From NCBI RefSeq assembly GCF_013836145.1, contig NZ_CP057483.1, forward strand, positions 1,674,001-1,738,000: a stretch of 64,000 bases of DNA, given 5' to 3'. Origin of the DNA: Citrobacter sp. RHB25-C09. Its GTDB lineage: Bacteria > Pseudomonadota > Gammaproteobacteria > Enterobacterales > Enterobacteriaceae. Positions 19,171 to 26,591 of the stretch are shown here, one piece after another (position 1 is the stretch's first letter; every line of letters begins with the position of its first letter). The notes under the pieces are model-generated. The model ran no database searches, was not told the origin of the DNA, and saw only the letters and a list, made by a program, of their open reading frames with translations. The position numbers were made by a program, and so were the translations under genes.

Positions 19171-19719
19171 ATGGACAACTTTGACGCTAATCGCCGCAAA
19201 CTGCTGGCGTTAGGTGGCGTTGCACTCGGTGCCGCCATCTTACCTGCACCTGCGTTTGCCACACTCTCCACCCCGCGTCCGCGTATTTTGACCCTCAATA
19301 ACCTGCATACCGGGGAGTCAATCAAAGCGGAATTTTTTGATGGCAGAGCTTATATTCAGGATGAATTAGCCAAACTTAACCATTTTTTCCGTGACTATCG
19401 CGCGAATAAGGTGAAGTCCATCGACCCAGGACTCTTTGACCAACTCTTTCGTCTGCAAGGGCTGTTGGGGACCCGCAAACCCGTGCAGTTGATTTCTGGC
19501 TACCGCTCACCCGTGACGAATAACGAACTGCGTGCGCACAGCCGTGGGGTAGCGAAGCAAAGCTATCACACCAAAGGCCAGGCCATGGATTTTCATATTG
19601 AAGGTATTTCGTTGAGCAATATCCGCAAAGCTGCGTTATCTATGCGCGCAGGTGGTGTAGGATACTACCCACGCAGTAACTTTGTGCATATTGACACCGG
19701 GCCGTTGCGGCACTGGTGA
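19171..19719 (+). CDS. ycbK: Tat-exported M15-family peptidase YcbK (MepK)
   Basis: A 182-residue murein endopeptidase of the M15/peptidase_M15_2 family. The E. coli homolog MepK cleaves 3-3 crosslinks, the bonds made by LdtD. A twin-arginine signal RRKLLALGG (8-16) ends at AFA near residue 30. The zinc-site residues appear as His133, Asp140 (HTKGQAMD) and His173 (VHID). It follows ldtD by 176 bases, so a synthetic and a hydrolytic enzyme for the same bond sit side by side. Confidence 0.93.
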   Translation: MDNFDANRRKLLALGGVALGAAILPAPAFATLSTPRPRILTLNNLHTGESIKAEFFDGRAYIQDELAKLNHFFRDYRANKVKSIDPGLFDQLFRLQGLLGTRKPVQLISGYRSPVTNNELRAHSRGVAKQSYHTKGQAMDFHIEGISLSNIRKAALSMRAGGVGYYPRSNFVHIDTGPLRHW

Positions 19720-19738
19720 TTAACGAAACAGGGGCAGT

Positions 19739-20386
19739 ATGAACTATCGTATTATTCCGGTCACCGCCTTCTCCCAGAACTGTTCTTTGATCTGGTGTGA
19801 ACAAACCCGTCTGGCAGCGCTTGTCGATCCCGGCGGCGATGCGGAAACCATCAAACAGGAAGTTGAAGCCAGCGGCGTGACGCTGATGCAAATTCTCCTC
19901 ACCCACGGACATCTCGATCACGTTGGTGCGGCGGCGGAACTGGCAGCCCATTACGGTGTACCCGTTATCGGTCCGGAAAAAGAGGATGAGTTCTGGCTCC
20001 AGGGCCTGCCTGCCCAGAGTCGCATGTTTGGCCTTGATGAGTGTCAGCCTCTGACGCCCGATCGTTGGCTCAACGAAGGGGACAGCGTCAGCGTCGGGAA
20101 TGTCGCTTTACAGGTACTTCATTGTCCGGGCCACACGCCAGGGCACGTAGTGTTTTTTGATGATCAATCGAAACTGCTGATTTCCGGCGATGTGATTTTT
20201 AAAGGCGGAGTTGGGCGCAGTGATTTCCCGCGTGGCGACCATAATCAGTTGATTGATTCGATCAAACGTAAGCTGCTGCCGCTGGGTGATGACGTGACGT
20301 TTATTCCGGGTCATGGCCCGATGTCGACGCTGGGCTATGAGCGGGTGCACAACCCGTTCCTGCAGGATGAAATGCCAGTCTGGTAA
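19739..20386 (+). CDS. gloC: Metallo-beta-lactamase-fold hydrolase YcbL (GloC)
   Basis: A 215-residue type II glyoxalase that hydrolyses S-D-lactoylglutathione. The binuclear zinc motif THGHLDH is at 55-61, with later ligands in HCPGHTPGH, SGDV and PGHGP. It is cytoplasmic and has no signal peptide. It starts 19 bases after ycbK and probably shares its transcript. A REP element and a strong terminator lie behind it. mgsA, which makes methylglyoxal, the toxin of this detoxification route, lies at 55 kb. Confidence 0.93.
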   Translation: MNYRIIPVTAFSQNCSLIWCEQTRLAALVDPGGDAETIKQEVEASGVTLMQILLTHGHLDHVGAAAELAAHYGVPVIGPEKEDEFWLQGLPAQSRMFGLDECQPLTPDRWLNEGDSVSVGNVALQVLHCPGHTPGHVVFFDDQSKLLISGDVIFKGGVGRSDFPRGDHNQLIDSIKRKLLPLGDDVTFIPGHGPMSTLGYERVHNPFLQDEMPVW

Positions 20387-20412
20387 GCGTAGAGGTTCTT
20401 GATGGCGCTGAC

Positions 20413-20447
20413 CGTAGGCTGGATAAGGCAATACGCCGCCATCCGAC
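20413..20447. repeat. REP element
   Basis: CGTAGGCTGGATAAGGC, then CGCCGCCATCCGAC, is the reverse form of the enterobacterial REP palindrome. It lies in the ycbL-aspC convergent gap, a typical location. Confidence 0.7.
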
Positions 20448-20470
20448 AGATCTGAAAGTAAGAATGTTAT

Positions 20471-20511
20471 AAGCCGGGTAGGCGCTATCGCTACCCGGCT
20501 TTTTTATTTTA
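20471..20511 (+). terminator. Terminator between gloC and aspC
   Basis: Eleven-base perfect stem AAGCCGGGTAG (20471-20481) with CTACCCGGCTT (20491-20501), followed by TTTTATTTT. The T run favours the plus strand, but the stem stands just behind the aspC stop and may end both converging transcripts. Confidence 0.88.
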
Positions 20512-21699
20512 CAGTACTGCGACGATGGCTTCGCACAGCGGCGCCATGTTATCCGGCGTCATTCCGGCAACGTTGACGCGGCCAGAGGCCACGGCGTAAA
20601 CGCCAAACTCTTCACGCAGACGCAGCACCTGTTCTTTGGTCAGGCCGCTGAAAGAGAACATGCCGTTTTGTTTGATGATGAAGCTGAAATCGCGATTCGC
20701 ACCTTTCTCTTGCAAGGTATTCACAAACAGCAGACGCATACGCTGAATGCGCTGGCGCATGTCGGTCAGTTCCTGCTCCCAAATCGCGCGCAGCGCGTCG
20801 TTGCTGAGAATAGTCGCCACCACAGAAGCGCCGTGTGCTGGCGGGTTGGAATAGTTAGCACGAATGACGGACTTCATCTGGCTGAAGGCGCGGTCTACGG
20901 TTTCAGCGTCAGCCGCAACGAGCGTACAGGCACCTACACGCTCGTTGTACAGGCCAAAGTTCTTCGAGTAAGAGCTCGCGACGATCAGCTCTTTGTGCAG
21001 TGCGGCAAAGGCGCGCAGACCTTCTGCATCTTCTTCCAGACCACGGGCAAAGCCCTGGTACGCGAAATCAAACAGCGGCAGCCAGCCTTTTTCTACAGAA
21101 AGTTGCGCCAGCGTTTGCCATTGCTCTAGCGTAGGGTCGATCCCGGTTGGGTTATGGCAGCAACCGTGGAACAGCACCACATCCCCAGCCTGGGCTTCGC
21201 TCAGGCTATTTAGCAGCGCGTCGAAGTCCAGAGAGTGGCTTTCAGCGTCGTAATAGGCATATTCGCGCACTTCCAGACCGGCGGAATTAAACACGCTCTT
21301 GTGGTTCGGCCAGCTCGGATTGCTCACCCACACGCGTTTTGCCGATGTGTTTTTCGCCAGGAAATCGGCAGCAACGCGCAATGCGCCAGTACCGCCTGGG
21401 GTTTGCGCCGTGCGTGCGCGCTTGTCGTTAACCAGCACGCTGCCTTTACCGAACAGCAGTTCCTGTGTGCAACGGCCAAATTCAGGAATACCGTCAATGC
21501 CGAGGTAATTTTTCGTTGTTTCATTTTCGAGGAGATACTGCTCGGCTTTTTTTACGCTGGTAAGCACCGGCGTTTTGCCAGTTTCATCTTTATATACACC
21601 GATTCCAAGGTTGATTTTCCCGGGGCGGTCATCAGCACGAAACAGATCGGCCAGGCCCAGAATTGGGTCGGCAGGGGCGGCGGTAATGTTCTCAAACAT
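20509..21699 (-). CDS. aspC: Aspartate aminotransferase
   Basis: PLP enzyme that interconverts aspartate and 2-oxoglutarate with oxaloacetate and glutamate. It also acts on aromatic keto acids. It is 396 residues, identical in length to the E. coli enzyme. The PLP lysine is Lys246 in SYSKNFG, and the CHNPTG motif lies near 181-186. It sits alone on the minus strand between the gloC terminator and the ompF terminator. Confidence 0.98.
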   Translation of the reverse strand: MFENITAAPADPILGLADLFRADDRPGKINLGIGVYKDETGKTPVLTSVKKAEQYLLENETTKNYLGIDGIPEFGRCTQELLFGKGSVLVNDKRARTAQTPGGTGALRVAADFLAKNTSAKRVWVSNPSWPNHKSVFNSAGLEVREYAYYDAESHSLDFDALLNSLSEAQAGDVVLFHGCCHNPTGIDPTLEQWQTLAQLSVEKGWLPLFDFAYQGFARGLEEDAEGLRAFAALHKELIVASSYSKNFGLYNERVGACTLVAADAETVDRAFSQMKSVIRANYSNPPAHGASVVATILSNDALRAIWEQELTDMRQRIQRMRLLFVNTLQEKGANRDFSFIIKQNGMFSFSGLTKEQVLRLREEFGVYAVASGRVNVAGMTPDNMAPLCEAIVAVL

Positions 21700-21825
21700 G
21701 ACGAGGTTCCATTGTGGTTACAGAAGGGAATTCCGCTATCAGGTTAACGGTAGATTTACAAAATGCCAACCGTTACTGATGAAAACTCTGAAGGATTTGT
21801 GAAGTCGCAAGATTACGCTGACAGG

Positions 21826-21856
21826 CAAAAAAAAACAGGACCGAAGTCCTGTTTTT
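21826..21856 (-). terminator. ompF terminator
   Basis: Arms AACAGGAC (21834-21841) and GTCCTGTT (21846-21853) close a CGAA loop; on the minus strand this reads as a stable UUCG tetraloop. The A run at 21826-21835 becomes the T run of an intrinsic terminator for ompF. Confidence 0.9.
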
Positions 21857-21882
21857 TAGGCATTTAGCAAAGGGGTCTGCTA

Positions 21883-22944
21883 TTAGAACTGGTAAACGAT
21901 ACCCACAGCAACGGTGTCGTCGTCGTTCACGCCCAGTTTGTTGTCAGAATCGATCTGGTTGATCTGATAGTCAACATAGGTGGACATGTTTTTGTTGAAG
22001 TAGTAGGTTGCGCCTACTTCGATGTAGTTCACCAGATCCTCATCACCCACACCTTCTACGTCTTTCGCTTTAGATTTGTTGTAGGAGATGGACGGACGCA
22101 GACCGAAATCGAACTGGTACTGAGCAACAACGAAGAAGTCCTGAGTTTTGTTCGCGAAACCATCTTCGATACGGGTAGCGTTACGGGTTTCACCGTAGTT
22201 AGCTGCCAGGTAGATGTTGTTCGCGTCGTATTTCAGACCGGTAGCCCACTGCTCAGCTTTTTCACCGTGACCACGTACAGAAGCAACCTGATCGTCGGTA
22301 CGGTCAGCGGCGCCGTATGCACCCACGATACCGAAGCCATCCATTTCGTAGCTAACAGAACCGCCGAAGCCGTCACCGTTAGAACGACCGATGTTACCTT
22401 CACGCTCGTTTTTACCCAGGTACTGTGCTGCGAAGCTCAGGCCGTCAACCAGACCGAAGAAGTTGGAGTTGCGGTAAGTTGCAACGCCGCCAACACGACC
22501 CACGAAGAAGTTATCGCTGTACGCAGTATCACCGCCGAATTCTGGCAGCATATCGGTGTAGCCCAGTGCGTCATAAACTACGCCGTAGTTACGACCGTAG
22601 TCGAAAGAACCCGCGTCGCCAAATTTCAGACCAGCGAAAGCCAGACGCGTTTTGTTGTTGTTCTGAGCGTCAGAACCGCCTTCGGAGTTGTTACCCGCGA
22701 AGTTGTATTCCCACTGGCCGTAACCGGTCAGGTCGGAATTGATCTGAGTTTCCCCTTTGAAACCAAGACGGGCGTAAGTCTGATCGCCGTCGTTACCAGC
22801 GTTGTCAGAAAAATAATGCAGACCAACAGCTTTACCGTACAGGTCGAGTTTGTTGCCGTCTTTGTTATAGATTTCTGCAGCGTTAGCTGCACCAGCTACC
22901 AGCAGGGCAGGGATAACCACTGCCAGAATATTGCGCTTCATCAT
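21883..22944 (-). CDS. ompF: Outer-membrane porin OmpF
   Basis: Trimeric 16-strand porin for small hydrophilic solutes. It is 353 residues with a 22-residue signal peptide ending in GAANA. The constriction loop motif PEFGGD is present and the C-terminus is YQF, as needed for assembly by the Bam complex. Several extracellular loops differ from E. coli OmpF as I recall it, whereas the strands are almost the same; this is usual for a phage- and antibody-exposed surface. The leader and OmpR sites lie upstream at 22945-23160. Confidence 0.96.
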   Translation of the reverse strand: MMKRNILAVVIPALLVAGAANAAEIYNKDGNKLDLYGKAVGLHYFSDNAGNDGDQTYARLGFKGETQINSDLTGYGQWEYNFAGNNSEGGSDAQNNNKTRLAFAGLKFGDAGSFDYGRNYGVVYDALGYTDMLPEFGGDTAYSDNFFVGRVGGVATYRNSNFFGLVDGLSFAAQYLGKNEREGNIGRSNGDGFGGSVSYEMDGFGIVGAYGAADRTDDQVASVRGHGEKAEQWATGLKYDANNIYLAANYGETRNATRIEDGFANKTQDFFVVAQYQFDFGLRPSISYNKSKAKDVEGVGDEDLVNYIEVGATYYFNKNMSTYVDYQINQIDSDNKLGVNDDDTVAVGIVYQF

Positions 22945-23096
22945 TATTTATTACCCTCATTGGTTTTTTTATGACACCTGCCACTGCCGTCAATAAATTC
23001 TGTCAATAAAAATTTACGGAACTATTGATGAGAGTTTGGTGTCTTTATGTGTCTGATAGGCATCTTTCCATTCAAACTAACGTTTCGCTACTGCGA

Positions 23097-23160
23097 AAAT
23101 GCTACAAAGATAAAGATTTGGTTTCAAAAAGAAAAAATGTGTAACCAAATATTACATTTA
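23097..23160 (-). promoter_or_regulatory. OmpR binding boxes F1-F3 of ompF
   Basis: On the minus strand three consecutive 20-base units appear: one containing TTTGGTTACAC, one containing TTCTTTTTGAAACC, one containing TTTATCTTTGTAGC. They match the E. coli F1, F2 and F3 OmpR boxes almost base for base and stand about 30 bases upstream of the -10. They imply osmoregulation by EnvZ/OmpR. Confidence 0.82.
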
Positions 23161-23507
23161 TGGAACTTTGTGAACGACTTCAAATTTCAACCCCATTCTG
23201 ACTAAAAACTCCTAAAGTCATATCTATTTATATGATTTTCTTATCTTTAATTTAAATAAGTGAAAAAAGGAGTACAGAAATCAGGCGCACCAGATCGTGC
23301 CGAAATTTGCTTCCAGACGTCTGGAAAGCCATTTATTTGTGTGAAAAATGTGCTAATGGATCAGAAAATGCTAATCCACAAGAAAAGAGTGGGTTATTTT
23401 TTGTGCAGAAATGTTTCGCAGTAATACTACGTAACAGAGCTAAAAATCTTTGGGAAATGAGTGAAGGGTGCTTTACTTTCTGCTCACAAAAACTGACAAA
23501 TGAGAGC

Positions 23508-23538
23508 GTAAAAAAGGCCAGCAGAGCTGGCCTTTGAG
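23508..23538 (-). terminator. asnS terminator
   Basis: Arms AAAGGCCAGC (23513-23522) and GCTGGCCTTT (23526-23535) around a 3-base loop, with an A run on the left that gives the T run on the minus strand. Confidence 0.88.
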
Positions 23539-23548
23539 CGAAACGCTA

Positions 23549-24958
23549 TTAGAAAGTGGCGTTACGCGGGGTGCGTGGGAACGGGATCACGTCACGAACG
23601 TTTTGAACACCGGTAACATAGGCGATCAGACGCTCAAAGCCGAGGCCGAAACCAGAGTGCGGCACAGTACCGTAGCGGCGCAGGTCGCGATACCACCAGT
23701 AATCTTCTTTGTTCAGACCCATCTCCAGCATACGCGCATCCAGAACGTCCAGACGCTCTTCACGCTGAGAGCCACCGATGATCTCACCAATGCCCGGCGC
23801 CAGCACGTCCATTGCCGCGACGGTTTTACCGTCTTCGTTCAGGCGCATATAGAACGCTTTAATATCCTTCGGATAGTTTTTCACTACCACCGGGGCTTTG
23901 AAGTGTTCTTCTGCCAGATAACGCTCATGCTCAGAGGAGAGGTCCACACCCCAGTAAACCGGGTTCTCGAATTTTCTACCGTTCTTAATGCACTCTTCAA
24001 GAATGGCTACAGCATCGGTGTAGTCCACCTGAGCAAAGTCGGACTCAATAAAGCGTTCCAGACGACTGATCGCTTCTTTGTCCACACGCTCCGCAAAGAA
24101 CTTCATATCGTCGGCGCGTTCTGTCAGCACTGCCTTGAAGGCATATTTGAGCATCGCTTCCGCCAGACCGGCAATATCGTTCAGGCTGGCAAAGGCGACT
24201 TCCGGTTCCAGCATCCAGAACTCCGCCAGGTGACGACTGGTGTTGGAATTTTCAGCACGGAACGTCGGTCCAAAGGTATAAACCTTGGATAACGCGCAGG
24301 CATAGGTTTCGCCGTTTAACTGTCCGGAAACGGTCAGGAAAGACTCTTTACCAAAGAAGTCTTTGTCGAAGTCCACTTTGCCCTGGTCGTTACGCGGCAG
24401 GTTTTCCAGATCCAGCGTCGAAACGCGGAACATCTCGCCAGCACCTTCGGTATCGGAGGCGGTAATCAGCGGCGTCGAAACCCAGAAGTAACCCTGTTCA
24501 TCGAAGAAACGATGCAGCGCCTGTGCCAGCGTATGACGAACACGTGCGACGGCACCAATCATGTTGGTGCGCGGACGCAGGTGCGCAACTTCACGCAGGT
24601 ATTCAATGCTGTGACGTTTTGCCGCCATCGGGTAAGTATCAGGATCGTCCACCCAGCCGGTGACGTCGACATTCGTCGCCTGAATTTCAAAATTCTGGCC
24701 TTGCCCCGGAGAGGCAACAACCTTACCCGTAACGATGACGGAGCAGCCGGTCGTCAGGCGCAGTACTTCTTCATTGTAATTGGGCAGAGAATTATTAATG
24801 ACGGCCTGTACAGGATCAAAGCAGGAACCGTCATAAACGGCGAGGAAGGAGATGCCAGCTTTTGAATCTCGGCGGGTACGTACCCATCCGCGCACGGTGA
24901 CTTCGCTGTCAACGGCTACGCGGCCCTGGAGTACGTCGGCTACAGGCACAACGCTCAT
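23549..24958 (-). CDS. asnS: Asparaginyl-tRNA synthetase
   Basis: Class II aminoacyl-tRNA synthetase charging tRNA-Asn. An N-terminal OB-fold anticodon domain (about 1-100) precedes the catalytic core, which ends with motif 3 GFGLGFERLIAYVTG. The start at 24958 (MSVVPVADVL) gives 469 residues; an in-frame ATG 28 codons upstream would add a tail with no family match. E. coli AsnS is 466 residues as I recall. The extra three, Ile-Lys-Asn at about 324-326 (bases 23981-23989), sit before the GRKFENPVYWG motif. Confidence 0.96.
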   Translation of the reverse strand: MSVVPVADVLQGRVAVDSEVTVRGWVRTRRDSKAGISFLAVYDGSCFDPVQAVINNSLPNYNEEVLRLTTGCSVIVTGKVVASPGQGQNFEIQATNVDVTGWVDDPDTYPMAAKRHSIEYLREVAHLRPRTNMIGAVARVRHTLAQALHRFFDEQGYFWVSTPLITASDTEGAGEMFRVSTLDLENLPRNDQGKVDFDKDFFGKESFLTVSGQLNGETYACALSKVYTFGPTFRAENSNTSRHLAEFWMLEPEVAFASLNDIAGLAEAMLKYAFKAVLTERADDMKFFAERVDKEAISRLERFIESDFAQVDYTDAVAILEECIKNGRKFENPVYWGVDLSSEHERYLAEEHFKAPVVVKNYPKDIKAFYMRLNEDGKTVAAMDVLAPGIGEIIGGSQREERLDVLDARMLEMGLNKEDYWWYRDLRRYGTVPHSGFGLGFERLIAYVTGVQNVRDVIPFPRTPRNATF

Positions 24959-25093
24959 AATATTCTCTCTGTTAATAGTCCGATATATAAACACGTATCC
25001 CTCCGAATGAGGGAGTATTCCTATGTTACCTGGCATCTGCAATCAGACAAGCAGAATTCGTTAGCAAACAGAAAGATTTCGGAATTAATTGTG

Positions 25094-25117
25094 AAAAGGG
25101 AGCCGAAGCGGCTCCCT
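25094..25117 (-). terminator. pncB terminator
   Basis: Arms GGGAGCC (25098-25104) and GGCTCCC (25110-25116), followed on the minus strand by TTTTCAC. Confidence 0.75.
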
Positions 25118-25124
25118 GAACTGA

Positions 25125-26327
25125 TTAGCTGGCTTTTTGAATATGCGGGAGATCAAACGCTTTACGTAAAGCGCGGACGAAGGCTTTATCGTGACAGATC
25201 GTTTTGCCGGGGCTGTCAGAAAGTTTGGCAACCGGTTTGCCGTTGCACTCCACCAGCTTGATCACAATATTCAGCGGCTTCACCTGAGGAATATCGCAAG
25301 TCAGACGTGTACCGATCCCGAAACTGAGCTGAACGCGTGAGGAGAAGTGGCGGTAGAGGTCAATCGCTTTGTTCAGATCGAGATTATCGGAGAAAACCAG
25401 CGTTTTGCTTTGCGGATCAATGCCCAACTTTTCATAGTGAGCGATAGCCTTTTCGCCCCATTCAACAGGATCGCCGGAATCGTGGCGTAATCCCTGATAA
25501 CGGGTGGCAAATTCAGCGCCAAAATCGCGCAGAAATGCATCCATTGTGATGCAGTCGGTGAGGGCGATGCCAAGTTGATTCGGATACTCTTTCAACCATG
25601 CGGCCAGCGCAGCGCGCTGACTGGTGGCCAGATCCGGACTGATTTGTTGGTGAGCCTGGAACCACTCGTGCGCCTGGGTTCCCATTGGCGTCAGCGACAG
25701 ACGGCGAGCAAGATCGTAATTGCTGGTGCCAACGAACCACGGCTCTTGTTGAAGGCGTTGAACGATAGCCTGCTGCACGTCGCGGGAAAAACGACGGCGG
25801 GTACCGAAGTCCATCAGGTGGAAGCGGGACATATCGAGATCGGCCGTTAAGGCAGAGAAATCGACTAGCTTGCGCTCCAGCGTATCGAGTGCTTGCGCAA
25901 CGCCGGCTTCCGGTGAACGGTAACGGTGAACCAGTTCGCTGATCACCGCCAGCAGTGGGACTTCCCACATAATGACTTCGCGCCACGGGCCGGTTAAACG
26001 GATATTGAGTTTACCGTTGTCATTAACGACAGAAACCTGCTGCGGGTTATAGCGGAAATCACGCAGCCAGTTCAGGTAATCCGTTTTGAAGAAGGGCAGG
26101 CCGGAGAGCCATTTAAACTCCTCTTCCTGAAGTCGCAGATGCTGCATCGCGTTGACCTGCTCGCGGATGGTATCAGCATAAATTCCCAGCAGATCGTCGC
26201 CACGGCAACGAAATTCCGCCGCTACCTGCACATCATAGTAGTGGTGAAAAACCGCTTGCTGCATATGCAACTTATAAGCGTCTGTATCCAGCAACGAGTG
26301 CAGAACAGGAGAAGCGAATTGTGTCAT
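25125..26327 (-). CDS. pncB: Nicotinate phosphoribosyltransferase
   Basis: First enzyme of the Preiss-Handler NAD salvage route: nicotinate plus PRPP and ATP gives nicotinate mononucleotide. It is 400 residues, the normal length. His220 in GTQAHEW corresponds to the histidine that is transiently phosphorylated in the Salmonella enzyme. The GLRHDSGDP motif of the phosphate-binding site is intact. A NadR operator lies 29-46 bases before the start codon. Confidence 0.97.
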   Translation of the reverse strand: MTQFASPVLHSLLDTDAYKLHMQQAVFHHYYDVQVAAEFRCRGDDLLGIYADTIREQVNAMQHLRLQEEEFKWLSGLPFFKTDYLNWLRDFRYNPQQVSVVNDNGKLNIRLTGPWREVIMWEVPLLAVISELVHRYRSPEAGVAQALDTLERKLVDFSALTADLDMSRFHLMDFGTRRRFSRDVQQAIVQRLQQEPWFVGTSNYDLARRLSLTPMGTQAHEWFQAHQQISPDLATSQRAALAAWLKEYPNQLGIALTDCITMDAFLRDFGAEFATRYQGLRHDSGDPVEWGEKAIAHYEKLGIDPQSKTLVFSDNLDLNKAIDLYRHFSSRVQLSFGIGTRLTCDIPQVKPLNIVIKLVECNGKPVAKLSDSPGKTICHDKAFVRALRKAFDLPHIQKAS

Positions 26328-26355
26328 AGGTGCGCAGTAGCATCCTCTCAGGGAG

Positions 26356-26373
26356 CGTTTAGTACAATAAACA
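26356..26373 (-). promoter_or_regulatory. NadR operator of pncB
   Basis: CGTTTA, six bases, TAAACA: one mismatch from the palindromic NadR box TGTTTA-N6-TAAACA. It is placed in the pncB promoter zone. NadR represses pncB when NAD is plentiful in E. coli and Salmonella. Confidence 0.82.
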
Positions 26374-26591
26374 ACTAAGAAAACCGCTGGAGTATACCCT
26401 GTTTAGCGATTTATTGAACCCCGATCACACCATAAGCTTAATGTGGGGTCGAGTGCATTTCGTGCCCCGTGTTATAAAAATGTAGCAAAAAGGGTGTTTG
26501 TGCCTGAAAAGATGAACATTCTGCGTAGCGTGATTTACGCAACAGGAATAGACTGAAGTCGAGACTCTTCAAAAGATGCTAAAGGTTTTTT

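Larger units (their letters stand above)
22945..23548 (-). promoter_or_regulatory. ompF leader and upstream control region
   Basis: A 604-base gene-free stretch between asnS and ompF. It holds the ompF leader of about 110 bases, a -10 candidate (AAAGAT on the minus strand, 23062-23067), the OmpR box cluster at 23097-23160, A/T-rich upstream DNA and the asnS terminator at 23508-23538. A short motif reading GAAACATTTC on the minus strand near 23405-23420 could be the distant F4 OmpR site known in E. coli. I see no convincing gene here. Confidence 0.75.

Noticed and set aside
22267..22974. Open frame of 235 codons on the plus strand
   Set aside because: Antisense to ompF; same explanation as for ompA.
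23307..23537. Open frame of 76 codons in the ompF-asnS gap
   Set aside because: It runs through the asnS terminator, has no clear ribosome site and no recognisable protein features.
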